Of a stretch of DNA of 64,000 bases, positions 21,400 to 29,611 are shown piece after piece (within the stretch, counting starts at the first letter, position 1; each line of letters opens with the position of its first letter). This DNA comes from Reyranella sp. (GTDB taxonomy: Bacteria > Pseudomonadota > Alphaproteobacteria > Reyranellales > Reyranellaceae). Both the position numbers and the translations under genes were made by a program. The stretch covers positions 124,001-188,000 of the forward strand of contig NZ_JAFKJN010000016.1 of the NCBI RefSeq assembly GCF_017305915.1, read 5' to 3'. The notes below the pieces were generated by a model. That model saw nothing but the letters and a program-made list of their open reading frames with translations, was not told the DNA's origin and ran no database searches.

Positions 21400-22530
21400 T
21401 TAGACGAACCTTGGCATCACCTTGGTCGCCATCAGCTCGAGCGACGTCAGGATCTGCCGGCGATCGTGCAGACCCTGCGGGATCAGCAGCACGACCTCGT
21501 CCTGGTCGGGCAGCAGCCGCTTCACCTCGTCGAGGCGGCGGCTGATCGTGTCGGGCGAGCCGATCAGCAGTTCCGGCACGCCCTGCCCGAACGGCGTCGC
21601 CCAGCTGTTCCAGAACCACATCATGTCCTTGGCCCATTCCCGGGCCTCGGCATCCGTCGGCGCGCAGACGAAGATGCCGCCCCACGCCGCCTGCTGGCCG
21701 TTCTTGATCGTGCGGCCGTGCTTCTCGGCCTCCACGGTGTAGCCGCGACAGAGCTGACCGTAGAAGTCGAGGTTGTCGGTCAGCACGATCGGCTTGCCGC
21801 CGTACTTGGCCCAGAACAGCGCCGTGCGCATCGAGGCGGCGAAGCCGCCATAGAGCGGCGGATGCGGCGTCTGCAGCGGACGCGGCGCGATGCCGATCTC
21901 GTTGACCCGCATGTCCGGCGCCACGCCCTGGCCGTACTTCACATAGACCGGGTGCTCGTGCGGATTGACCATGCCCTCGGGCGGGAAGCTCCAGTACTTG
22001 CCGCGATGGCTGAAGGTCTCGCTCGACAGGGCCTTGACCACGATGTCGACGAACTCGCCGAAATACTCGCGGTTCGCCACGTCGGCCGGCTGGTCCTTGT
22101 TCCACGGCCCGACCGCATTGAGCTCGCCGCGGATCTTGAAGTTCTCGACCCAGCGCGCCTGGTAGCCGCGCACCAGGCCGACGCCGAAGCGGCCGCCCAG
22201 CATGTGGTCCATGGTGGCGATGTCCTCGGCGACGCGCAGCGGATTGTGCGTGGTCGAGACGAAGCCGCAGGTGATGACGCGCAGCCGCTTGCTGTGCCTG
22301 CCGAGCCACATCGACATCAGCTTGGGATCGTTGGAGATCTCGAAGCCTTCGATCTGCAGGTGATGCTCGGGATGGCCGAAGCCGAAATAGCCGGCATCGT
22401 CGGCGAAGCGCACGTACTCGGCGATCTCGTCCAGCATGCGCTGGTAGAGCTCGGGCTTGCGGCCGGCCATGCCGGCCTCGAGCTCCGCCCGCCGTCCGAC
22501 CGTGCAGTACATGAACAGGCTGAAGCGCAT
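21400..22530 (-). CDS. LLM-class flavin-dependent oxidoreductase
   Basis: 376 residues, a luciferase-like monooxygenase of the bacterial alkanal/nitrilotriacetate type (TIM barrel using FMNH2). Visible family segments are FADDAGYFGFGHPEHHLQ near the start, RLRVITCGFVSTTHNPLRVA, AEDIATMDHMLGGRFGVGLV and the C-terminal IGSPDTISRRLDEV. It follows the amidohydrolase gene by 56 bp on the same strand, so a two-step oxidation/hydrolysis of an unknown compound is plausible. A flavin reductase is not nearby. Confidence 0.85.
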   Translation of the reverse strand: MRFSLFMYCTVGRRAELEAGMAGRKPELYQRMLDEIAEYVRFADDAGYFGFGHPEHHLQIEGFEISNDPKLMSMWLGRHSKRLRVITCGFVSTTHNPLRVAEDIATMDHMLGGRFGVGLVRGYQARWVENFKIRGELNAVGPWNKDQPADVANREYFGEFVDIVVKALSSETFSHRGKYWSFPPEGMVNPHEHPVYVKYGQGVAPDMRVNEIGIAPRPLQTPHPPLYGGFAASMRTALFWAKYGGKPIVLTDNLDFYGQLCRGYTVEAEKHGRTIKNGQQAAWGGIFVCAPTDAEAREWAKDMMWFWNSWATPFGQGVPELLIGSPDTISRRLDEVKRLLPDQDEVVLLIPQGLHDRRQILTSLELMATKVMPRFV

Positions 22531-22548
22531 GCGAAAGCCTCATTCTCC

Positions 22549-22583
22549 TGCCGGACCGCGGGCCTCCGGCCCGCGGTCCGGCA
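22549..22583. repeat. 16-bp perfect hairpin between amidohydrolase and LLM genes
   Basis: The arms TGCCGGACCGCGGGCC (22549-22564) and GGCCCGCGGTCCGGCA (22568-22583) are perfectly complementary around a TCC loop. It lies in the 56-bp gap between co-directional genes, 19 bp upstream of the LLM start, and could attenuate or process the transcript. Its core, GGACCGCGG-CCTCC, recurs in the palindrome inside the OmpA-like gene at 37475-37536. Confidence 0.6.
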
Positions 22584-22586
22584 AGA

Positions 22587-23690
22587 CTATGCCGCGAGCT
22601 TGTACAGCTCCTTCACGTTGTCCCTCAGGATCCGCTTCCTCAGCACCGGATCGAGATGCCCGGTCTGCTCCTTGATCACGTCCTGGCTCCATGGCCAGGT
22701 CGAATCGCTGTGCGGGAAGTCGTTGGCCCACATCAGCTGGTTCGGTCCCAACCGGTCGGCGAACTGGAACGCCGTCCAGTCGTCCTGGAAGGTGAGCGAG
22801 ATGTTGTCGCGGAAATACTCCGACGGCAGGCGGGCGAGCTCCTTGCCCTTCATCCAGTAGCGATGGCGCTTGTAGGCGTGGTCCATGCGGTAGGCGAAGT
22901 GCGGCGCCCAGCCGGCGTCGGCCTCGACGCACACCACCTTGAGCTTCGGGTGCCGCTCGAACACGCCGGAGAAGACCAGCATGCCCATGATGTCCTGGCA
23001 GCCGCGGATGATGGCAAGGAAACCGTTGATCTTGGGGCCGCGCGGCTTGCTGAGCTGGTTGTCGCCGCTCGAGGTCAGGATGTGCCAACTGAGCGGCAGG
23101 TCGAGCGCGACGGCGGCTTCCCAGAACGGATCGTAGGCCGGGTCGTCGTAGTCCTTCTCGGCCGGGTTGCCCGGCATCATCACGCCCTTGAAGCCCATCG
23201 CCTTGATGCGCTCGAGGTCGGCGACGCCCTCCTGGACCGAGCGCATCGCGGTCTGGCCCATGCCGACCAGCCGGTCGGGGTCGAGGCTGCAATACTGCTG
23301 GAGCCAGCGATTGTAGGCGTCGAAGCAGGCCTTCTTGTAGTCGAAGTCGGGATGATTGCAGATCATCATGCCGACGGTCGGATAGATGATCTCGGCGGCC
23401 ACCCCGTCCTTGTCCTGGTCGGCCAGCCGGCCCTTGGGGTCCCAGCCGCTGCGGTGCAGATCCTCGAATTTCGCGCCGCCCATGCGCAGATCCTTGGGCG
23501 GAATGCCGGCGGCGGCGACCAGGCCCATCGGCACCGGTGAGCGCATGCCCTCGACGACGAAGGTGTCGCCCAGCCCCTCCTTGTTCACGATCCGCGGCGC
23601 ACGCTCGCGGAACGCGGGGTCGATGTTGTCGACGTAGCAGTTCGGCGGCTCGGTGATGTGCGAATCGGCCGAAATCGGGCGCCAGTCCAT
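22587..23690 (-). CDS. Amidohydrolase (ACMSD/amidohydrolase-2 type)
   Basis: 367 residues, a metal-dependent TIM-barrel hydrolase or decarboxylase. The start reads DWRPISADSHITEPP, with the D-x-H metal motif (SADSH). Later come LSWHILTSSGD (barrel His), VVCVEADAGWAPHFAYRMDH, and the final metal Asp in MWANDFPHSDSTWP. Relatives act on aromatic and cyclic acids or lactones. A GGAGG site precedes the ATG. It is upstream of, and probably co-transcribed with, the LLM oxidoreductase. The substrate is not deducible. Confidence 0.85.
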   Translation of the reverse strand: MDWRPISADSHITEPPNCYVDNIDPAFRERAPRIVNKEGLGDTFVVEGMRSPVPMGLVAAAGIPPKDLRMGGAKFEDLHRSGWDPKGRLADQDKDGVAAEIIYPTVGMMICNHPDFDYKKACFDAYNRWLQQYCSLDPDRLVGMGQTAMRSVQEGVADLERIKAMGFKGVMMPGNPAEKDYDDPAYDPFWEAAVALDLPLSWHILTSSGDNQLSKPRGPKINGFLAIIRGCQDIMGMLVFSGVFERHPKLKVVCVEADAGWAPHFAYRMDHAYKRHRYWMKGKELARLPSEYFRDNISLTFQDDWTAFQFADRLGPNQLMWANDFPHSDSTWPWSQDVIKEQTGHLDPVLRKRILRDNVKELYKLAA

Positions 23691-23844
23691 TCGTTCCTCC
23701 AGCCTGTTTTGCGCAATGGTAAGGTGCGGCGAAGCGCGGCGGCAAGCCGCCGAATGCCCGCGATTTCGGCCGGCGGCAGCGGTTGAACCGCCGGTCCCCC
23801 TGTGGCATACCCCCGGCCGCGCTCGGTTTGGGCGCCCAAGCGTC

Positions 23845-23919
<75 letters not shown>

Positions 23920-24006
23920 TTCCCTGCAAGCGTCAGAGCGGACCAGCCATGGGAGCATCCTCAAACAGGCTGCCGCTTCTGTTTTCCACTGTCGACAATT
24001 GGCGCT

Positions 24007-24630
24007 CTAAGAGCTCTCGACTATGTGCACGTCGCCATCCTTGAGGGGTAGGTATGCAAGGCCATGCGATTTACAAAAGTCGATCTCCTTGTCGATGTCG
24101 GCAGCTTCGGGATGATCCGAGTTCCAGTGGGGCATCAGGGCGAAATCGATAATCGAAAGGCCGTCCCAAATGACTTCCGAAAGCGCACGATAGGGCGTCT
24201 CTGGTTTGTCCACGACAGCGTAGGCCCTCAAGCTGGGCGCCAGAACGCATCCAGCAGCACTGTAACCGGCATAGAGAAATCCGGCGTCCTTGCGCTTCTC
24301 CAAAAGAAGTTCGTCCAGTCCGCTCAAGCGCATCGCTTGACGCAATACGAATACGTTTCCTCCACTCACGAAGATCGCGCCGAGTTCGTCGATCTTCCGC
24401 CGCAGATCGTCTTTCCTGCCGAAATAGTCTCGCAAATCAACCTCAGTGACTTCGAATGAAAGAAGCTTGAGGCTCTCGATGTCCGATTGGACATGCAGCG
24501 CGCGCTTTTCCTTGTTCACATTGGTGAAATCAAGCGCATTGGCGATGTACCCAATGGTTCCTTTCGAAGCCATCCGCTTCAGTTGGCTCGCCATGCTTCC
24601 GAGCTTGTACGAGGAGAGGTAAAGCTTCAT
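24007..24630 (-). CDS. Peptidase S51-like (dipeptidase E family) protein
   Basis: 207 residues. The fold resembles peptidase E/cyanophycinase: GAIFVSGGNVFVLRQAMR ahead of the nucleophile elbow AGYSAAGCVLAP (Ser124), then FALMPHWNSDHP with a candidate catalytic His168. Such enzymes cleave Asp-X dipeptides or act as small serine hydrolases. The start at 24630 gives MKLYLSSYKLG, the normal family N-terminus. The gene and its flanks are plainly richer in A and T than the rest of the window and lie just past a tRNA gene, which hints at horizontal acquisition. No integrase is present. Confidence 0.75.
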   Translation of the reverse strand: MKLYLSSYKLGSMASQLKRMASKGTIGYIANALDFTNVNKEKRALHVQSDIESLKLLSFEVTEVDLRDYFGRKDDLRRKIDELGAIFVSGGNVFVLRQAMRLSGLDELLLEKRKDAGFLYAGYSAAGCVLAPSLRAYAVVDKPETPYRALSEVIWDGLSIIDFALMPHWNSDHPEAADIDKEIDFCKSHGLAYLPLKDGDVHIVESS

Positions 24631-24906
24631 CCAAAATCCTCGAGCGGAAGTAGGCTCCAAGGCAGCGGCTGCACCGTTGGAATGCAACTGCCTCACCGCA
24701 ATCTCCCCAGGCTCGCTCCCACAAGATGCCGAACACGCCGTCCCTGCTCAAGCCATTGGGAGGCGGGGCGCGAACAGCTCGGTCAGCCACGCCGTCGATG
24801 CGCTGGCTCTGCAATCGACCGCATCTGCTCTGATGGGCATTTTGCCTTTCAATCCAACGCCCCCCGCCGCAAGATCGCCCAACGGGGAGAATCCAGGAGG
24901 CTTGCA

Positions 24907-25233
24907 ATGACAAGAGCTTTCTCGCTTCTCACAGCAGCGTTGCTTGGCGTCTCGGTGGTCGGCGTAACGGGGGCAGGCGCACAGACCGCGTCCTCGGGTT
25001 CCAAGTGTGGCCCGGAAGTCTTCTCGCAGGACAAGATGGCCTACGTCGCGGTGCCGTGTAGCGGCGAGACGCCCGGCGCAACGACCGCGCCGGCGGCGGG
25101 GCAGTCGGCGCAGGGGTCCACCGGCTGCAAGCCCGAAGGCTGGTCGACCGACAAGATGACCTACACCAGCGCGCCGTGCGCCGCCGGTACGACGTACGAG
25201 AATCCCGGCTGGAAGGGACCCAAGCCGCAATAG
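24907..25233 (+). CDS. Small secreted protein with two Cys-bounded repeats
   Basis: 108 residues. A clear signal peptide (1-25, ending GAGAQ) precedes two copies of one motif: CGPEVFSQDKMAYVAVPC and CKPEGWSTDKMTYTSAPC (consensus C-x-P-E-x-[FW]-S-x-D-K-M-x-Y-x-x-x-P-C). The copies are separated by an Ala/Thr/Gly-rich linker. Each repeat probably closes one disulfide in the periplasm. A perfect AGGAGG ribosome site lies 6 bp ahead of the ATG. I know no named family; function unknown. Confidence 0.7.
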   Translation: MTRAFSLLTAALLGVSVVGVTGAGAQTASSGSKCGPEVFSQDKMAYVAVPCSGETPGATTAPAAGQSAQGSTGCKPEGWSTDKMTYTSAPCAAGTTYENPGWKGPKPQ

Positions 25234-25325
25234 CAATGAGGAACGCGCCGCCGCACGACCTGCGGCGGCGCCACTTTTCGGACTCTATGTCGGCCGGGCC
25301 GGCTCTGGCATAGTCATGGCACCGG

Positions 25326-25703
25326 ATGCCGATCCACTGGACTATCTCGAAGCCGACCAAGCTCGTGGTCGCCGTCTGCAAGGGGACGCTGACGCGCAAG
25401 GACATCGAGGGCTATCTCGATGCCGTCGTTGTCGCGGACGTGATGTCCTATCGAAAGATCTTCGATACCACCCACGCCGAGGGGGACCTGTCCGACGACG
25501 ACATGATGGCGCTCGGCGCCCGCATCCGTGCTTATGCGACGACCGGTGAAATGGGTCCGCTGGCGATCGTCGCCTCGACGCCGCAGAACTTCGAGCGCGC
25601 GCATCTGTTCTCCGCGCTCGCCGAGGCGCGGCGGCCGATCAAGATCTTCCAGGAGCTGCACGAGGCGCGGCAGTGGCTGGACGCCGAAGCGCCCGCCGAC
25701 TGA
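25326..25703 (+). CDS. SpoIIAA/STAS-like hypothetical protein
   Basis: 125 residues with no signal peptide. The pattern of strand (LVVAVCKGTLTRKDIEGYLD), helix, strand (YRKIFDTTHAEGDLSDDDMM), helix, strand (MGPLAIVASTPQNFERAHLF) and a final helix (RPIKIFQELHEARQWL) resembles the SpoIIAA-like family of small alpha/beta proteins common in alphaproteobacteria. These have no firm function. It stands alone; the next gene converges on it from beyond a 350-bp gap. Confidence 0.6.
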   Translation: MPIHWTISKPTKLVVAVCKGTLTRKDIEGYLDAVVVADVMSYRKIFDTTHAEGDLSDDDMMALGARIRAYATTGEMGPLAIVASTPQNFERAHLFSALAEARRPIKIFQELHEARQWLDAEAPAD

Positions 25704-26049
25704 TGGACGGCAGCTTTGCTGCCGGAAGAGCTGTGGATAAGCCAGCGCAGACGCGTCCAATTATGGACAATGGAACGCGATTCGGCCCCTGATTTCCGGG
25801 GCGAAAAATCGCGGCCATTGCCCAAAATAGGAATCTGGCGCGCGTTGCTGCAGTGTGGCGTGCATGACGATGCCCGCCCTTTGCCCGAACCGTCCGTTCC
25901 CGAAAAACATGCAAGTCGGAGAGGGAGTGTGCGGAATTCCGGGACTGAATGACCCTGGATGCCGATACCATCGGCATCCAGGCCGTCCCATCCCTGGGAC
26001 GGTTTGGGACGGGGGTGGGTTGAGCGTGTCGACCTGCGCGGTCCTCGTC
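25704..26049. other. Gene-free stretch with hairpins and repeat copy A
   Basis: About 346 bp between two convergent genes. It contains the conserved repeat block (25760-25847), an 11-bp hairpin TGGATGCCGAT/ATCGGCATCCA (25956-25980) and a second hairpin CCGTCCCA/TGGGACGG (25983-26002) just past the solute-binding-protein stop. The second hairpin may act as its terminator, although no U-tract follows on the minus strand. No open frame here looks coding. Confidence 0.7.
25760..25980 (-). repeat. Composite dispersed repeat, copy A (hairpin + conserved block)
   Basis: Read on the minus strand, a hairpin (25980-25956) is followed after about 108 bp by a block (25847-25760). The block matches 36237-36326 closely, including the runs TTTGGGCA, TGGCCGCGATTTTTC and TTCCATTG. 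The hairpin matches 36091-36112 at about 21 of 23 positions. Both parts keep the same order and orientation in the two copies, and both copies begin just after a gene's 3' end. Confidence 0.75.
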
Positions 26050-27387
26050 TCAGTTGCGCATGAAGCCTTCGATCTCGCTCTCCGCCCAGGCCAGCGTCTT
26101 CTCCAGCGGCTCGCCGCGGAAGTAGCGCACCGCCATCTGGGTCTGCGTCGCCTGGGTGTAGATGCGCTCGGCGATGCCGTGCGGCGCCGGCGCGCCGGCG
26201 ACCGACAGGATCTGGTGATTGTGGGGGTTCGGGTAGTGGTAGAGCGTGCCCTTGGGCGGGCCCTCCTCCTGCCACACCTTGAAGGTGGTGAAGTTCTCGA
26301 ACGACGGCAGGTCGTAGCCGCCCGACGCCACCACCATCGATTCCACGACATCGCGCGTCGACAGGTGCCGGATCAGGCTCTTGGCCGCCGAGGCGTTCTT
26401 GCTGAAGTTCCAGGTGCTCCAGAAGTAGGGCACGAACGGCGCGAAGCGGCCCTTCGGGCCGGCCGCGAAACCGTGCGTCCAGCAAAGCTCCGCGACCTTC
26501 GGCGCGTCGCGCTTGGCGACCGCCCAGGCGCTCGGCGGGTTCATGATCATCGAGGCCTGGCCGGAGACCAGGAACTTGTTGTTCGAGGCGTCGTCCCACG
26601 CCGCCACGTCGGGCGGCAGGAACGCCATCAGCTTCTTGTAGAACTCGAGCGCCTGGCGCACCGCGTCGGTCTTGACCGTGGCGTCGCCCTTCTCGTTGAC
26701 CAGCATGGCGCCGAAGCCGTGGAAGATCGCGCCGGCGGTGTCGACGTTGTCGGCCGTCGTGCCGAGCCCGATGCCGAACGGATGGCCGCCCTTGTGGCAG
26801 GCCTCGGCCGCCTTCAGGAAGGCGTCGAACGTCCAGGCGTCGGCCTTGGGCGGCGCGCCGTTGGGGTACATCGCCTGCACGTCGATGCCGGCGTACTGCT
26901 TCATGTAGTCGATGCGCGAGCACGGGCCCTTGATCTGGCTGCCGACCGTCGCCGGCACGCCGACCCACTTGCCCTTGATCCTGCCGAGATACTCGACCGT
27001 CGGATTGACCTTGCCGTTCTCCCTGATCAGGTCGGCCATGACGTCGTCCATCGACACCAGCATCTCGGCGTAGCGCGACGGCAGCCAGGTCGACAGCGCC
27101 AGGATGTCGTGGCCCGACTTGGCCTGCGATTCAGCGGCGCCGGTCAGCAGCAGCTTGTTGCCCTGGCTGGTGATGAAGTCGATCTGGACCTCGACCTTCT
27201 CCTTCTCGGCCCACGCCCGCACGGCCTTCTCCGTGGCGGCGTTGGCGCCCGGTACCCAGTGATCCCAGAAGCCCATCGACAGCTTGCCGGCGGCATAGGC
27301 CCCGCGCACGAACGGCGCGGCGACCATCGCGGTGGCCATGGCAGATCCGGCCATCAGGCGCCGGCGCGAAATCTTGTTCAAAACCAT
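26050..27387 (-). CDS. Extracellular solute-binding protein (family 1), Tat-exported
   Basis: 445 residues. The N-terminus carries a twin-arginine signal (ISRRRLMAG then a hydrophobic AMATAMVAAPFV and AYA cleavage), so it is exported folded. The mature part is a sugar/polyol-type periplasmic binding protein (KLSMGFWDHWVPGANAATEK, then DILALSTWLPSRYAEMLVSM, ASMIMNPPSAWAVAKRDAPK). The family delivers carbohydrates to ABC importers. No permease or ATPase gene is adjacent, so it is an orphan or works with a distant transporter. The start at 27387 gives the intact Tat motif; the open frame upstream to 27480 does not. Confidence 0.85.
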   Translation of the reverse strand: MVLNKISRRRLMAGSAMATAMVAAPFVRGAYAAGKLSMGFWDHWVPGANAATEKAVRAWAEKEKVEVQIDFITSQGNKLLLTGAAESQAKSGHDILALSTWLPSRYAEMLVSMDDVMADLIRENGKVNPTVEYLGRIKGKWVGVPATVGSQIKGPCSRIDYMKQYAGIDVQAMYPNGAPPKADAWTFDAFLKAAEACHKGGHPFGIGLGTTADNVDTAGAIFHGFGAMLVNEKGDATVKTDAVRQALEFYKKLMAFLPPDVAAWDDASNNKFLVSGQASMIMNPPSAWAVAKRDAPKVAELCWTHGFAAGPKGRFAPFVPYFWSTWNFSKNASAAKSLIRHLSTRDVVESMVVASGGYDLPSFENFTTFKVWQEEGPPKGTLYHYPNPHNHQILSVAGAPAPHGIAERIYTQATQTQMAVRYFRGEPLEKTLAWAESEIEGFMRN

Positions 27388-27524
27388 GCTGATCCAACTC
27401 CCTGTAGTGAGGACTCTCGACCGGAGCCTTGGTTCGCAGGCTATGCAGGGATCGGCTGCACTCGCAATGAGTTTCGCCAATCGGTAAACAAGCGTTAACC
27501 ATTTGCCCGCTAGGCTGGTGGATC

Positions 27525-28538
27525 ATGAGGCTGACTGTCTGCGCGCTGGCGCTCCCCCTGCTGCTCGCCCCGCTCGGTCCCGCGCTGGGCTGGGGCGCGA
27601 CCGGCCATGAGCTCGTGAGCGGTGTCGCCGCCGAGTCCCTGCCCGACGAAATCCCGGCTTTCGTGCGCACGCCGGAGGGGATTGAGGAGATCGCGGTGCT
27701 GGGCCGCGAGCTCGACCGCTCCAAGGGCTCGGGCGATAGCCACGACAAGGAGCGCGACCCCGCCCACTTCGTCGGCCTCGACGATCGGGGGCTGGTGATG
27801 GGCGTGATGGCGCTCGAGGCGATCCCGGCGACGCGCGAGGCCTACGACAGCGCGCTGCGTGCCGGGTCGACGTTCACGCAATACAGCGCAGGCTACCTGC
27901 CGCTCGCCATCGTCGACGGCTGGCAGCAGCTGGCGAAGGACTTCGCCTACTGGCGCGCCGCGTCGGTCGGCGCACGCACCGCAGCCGATCCGGCCGAGCG
28001 TGCGTGGTTCGAGTTGGACCGGCAGCGGCGCGAGCGCCTGGTGATCCGCGACCTCGGCGTGTGGAGCCACTACATCGGCGATGCCAACCAGCCCCTGCAT
28101 GTGTCGACCCACTTCGACGGCTGGGGCCCGTTCGACAATCCGCGCGGCTTCTCGACTCGGCGCGGCCTGCACGCGCAGTTCGAGGGCGCGTTCGTGAAGA
28201 CCAACGTGCGGCGCGAGGCGGTGACGGCGGCGATGGCGCCCTATCGCGCCTGCACTTGCTCGGTGCAGGACCGCGCCCGCACCCTGATGCTCGCCAGCCA
28301 CGCCGCCGTGGTGCCGTTCTACGAGCTCGAGCAGAAAGGCGCCTTCGTCGACGGCAACCCGGAGGGCATCGCCTTCGCCACCGGGCGGCTCGCCGATTCG
28401 GCGTCGGTGCTGCGCGATATGGTCGTCGATGCCTGGCGGGCCAGCGCCGACATCGGTGTCGGCTATCCGATGATCCCGGTGCGCGACATCGAGGCCGGGC
28501 GGCACGTGCTCAGCCGCGACGATTTCGGCCGCGACTGA
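27525..28538 (+). CDS. S1/P1 nuclease-like zinc-dependent secreted enzyme
   Basis: 337 residues. The signal peptide is 1-22 and the mature protein begins with W23-G-A-T-G-H; in S1/P1 nucleases the N-terminal Trp itself binds zinc. Other zinc-ligand motifs are visible: the acidic/His segment DSHDKERDPAHFV and HYIGDANQPLHVSTHFDGWG, the family hallmark H-x-x-G-D-x-x-Q-P-L-H. It should cleave single-stranded nucleic acids or remove 3'-phosphates in the periplasm. The middle of the protein (FTQYSAGYLPLAIVDGWQQL) is also typical. It precedes an AI-2E family permease gene by 20 bp. Confidence 0.82.
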   Translation: MRLTVCALALPLLLAPLGPALGWGATGHELVSGVAAESLPDEIPAFVRTPEGIEEIAVLGRELDRSKGSGDSHDKERDPAHFVGLDDRGLVMGVMALEAIPATREAYDSALRAGSTFTQYSAGYLPLAIVDGWQQLAKDFAYWRAASVGARTAADPAERAWFELDRQRRERLVIRDLGVWSHYIGDANQPLHVSTHFDGWGPFDNPRGFSTRRGLHAQFEGAFVKTNVRREAVTAAMAPYRACTCSVQDRARTLMLASHAAVVPFYELEQKGAFVDGNPEGIAFATGRLADSASVLRDMVVDAWRASADIGVGYPMIPVRDIEAGRHVLSRDDFGRD

Positions 28539-28558
28539 GGCTGGCCTATAGTGACGCC

Positions 28559-29611
28559 ATGACTCTGCAGCGCGCCGCCTTGTGGGCCATCGTCATCGCC
28601 GCGACGATGTACCTGCTCGTGGCCGGCCGCGGCCTGCTGCTGCCGCTCGTGCTGGGCCTCACCCTCTGGTACATGGTCGATTCGCTGGCCGACGCGCTCG
28701 AGACGCCGCGCTTCGGGCTGCGCCTGCCGCGGCCGCTGGCGCTGCTGGCGGCGTTCCTGGTGATGGGCGGGCTGGTCTGGATCCTCGGCCGCACCATCGG
28801 CCACAACGTCACCGCCGTCGCCGCTGCCGCGCCGGCCTACGAAGTCCGCCTGCAGAAGCTGATCGACAGCGGCGCGTCGCTGGTCGGCGTCGAGCACGCG
28901 CCGACCCTGGGCGAGCTGTTCGACCGTATCAGCCTGTCGGATACGCTGGCCGGCGTCGCCGCCGCCGCGGCGTCGGTGGTGAGCGTCGCCGGGATCGTGC
29001 TGATCTATGCCGGCTTCCTGTTCGTCGAGCAGGTCCAGTTCCGCCGCAAGCTCACGATCCTGCTCGGCAGCGGCCCGCACCAGGCACGCGTGCGCTCGGT
29101 GCTGGCGCAGATCGACCACGACATCCGCGTCTATGTCCGCATCAAGACCACGCTCGCCACCGCGATCTCGGCGATCTCCTACCTGGTGATGGCCTGGGTC
29201 GGCGTCGACTTCGCGGGCTTCTGGGCGGTGATGGTTTTCTTCTTCTACTACATCCCGACCGTCGGCTCGATCCTGGCGATCGCCGCGCCGGCGCTGCTGA
29301 CGCTGGTGCAGTTCGACCACCTGACGCCGTTCCTGATCGTGCTGCTCGTGATCGGCGCGATCCAGATCGTGACGGCCAACGTGATCGAGCCGGCGATCAT
29401 GGGCCGTTCGCTCAACCTCTCGCCGCTGGTGGTGATCGTGTCGCTGATGGTGTGGGGCACGATCTGGGGTGTGGTCGGCATGTTCCTGTGCGTGCCGATC
29501 ATGGTGGTGCTGCTGATCGTGTTCGCCCACTTCGAGACGACGCGGCCGGTGGCGGTGCTGCTGTCGGCCGACGGCCGCATCCCCGAGCCCGTGGTGCGCG
29601 GCGCCGATTAG
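28559..29611 (+). CDS. AI-2E family transporter (first copy)
   Basis: 350 residues with about seven or eight membrane helices and the family's layout: two helix pairs at the N-terminus, an amphipathic middle (about 85-140), then FWAVMVFFFYYIPTVGSILA, NVIEPAIMGRSLNLSPLVVI and a final helix. Members export small molecules or act as Na+/H+ antiporters; the quorum-signal name comes from E. coli TqsA and need not apply. The stop overlaps that of the convergent hypothetical gene by 4 bp. A second member lies at 53215-54264. Confidence 0.85.
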   Translation: MTLQRAALWAIVIAATMYLLVAGRGLLLPLVLGLTLWYMVDSLADALETPRFGLRLPRPLALLAAFLVMGGLVWILGRTIGHNVTAVAAAAPAYEVRLQKLIDSGASLVGVEHAPTLGELFDRISLSDTLAGVAAAAASVVSVAGIVLIYAGFLFVEQVQFRRKLTILLGSGPHQARVRSVLAQIDHDIRVYVRIKTTLATAISAISYLVMAWVGVDFAGFWAVMVFFFYYIPTVGSILAIAAPALLTLVQFDHLTPFLIVLLVIGAIQIVTANVIEPAIMGRSLNLSPLVVIVSLMVWGTIWGVVGMFLCVPIMVVLLIVFAHFETTRPVAVLLSADGRIPEPVVRGAD

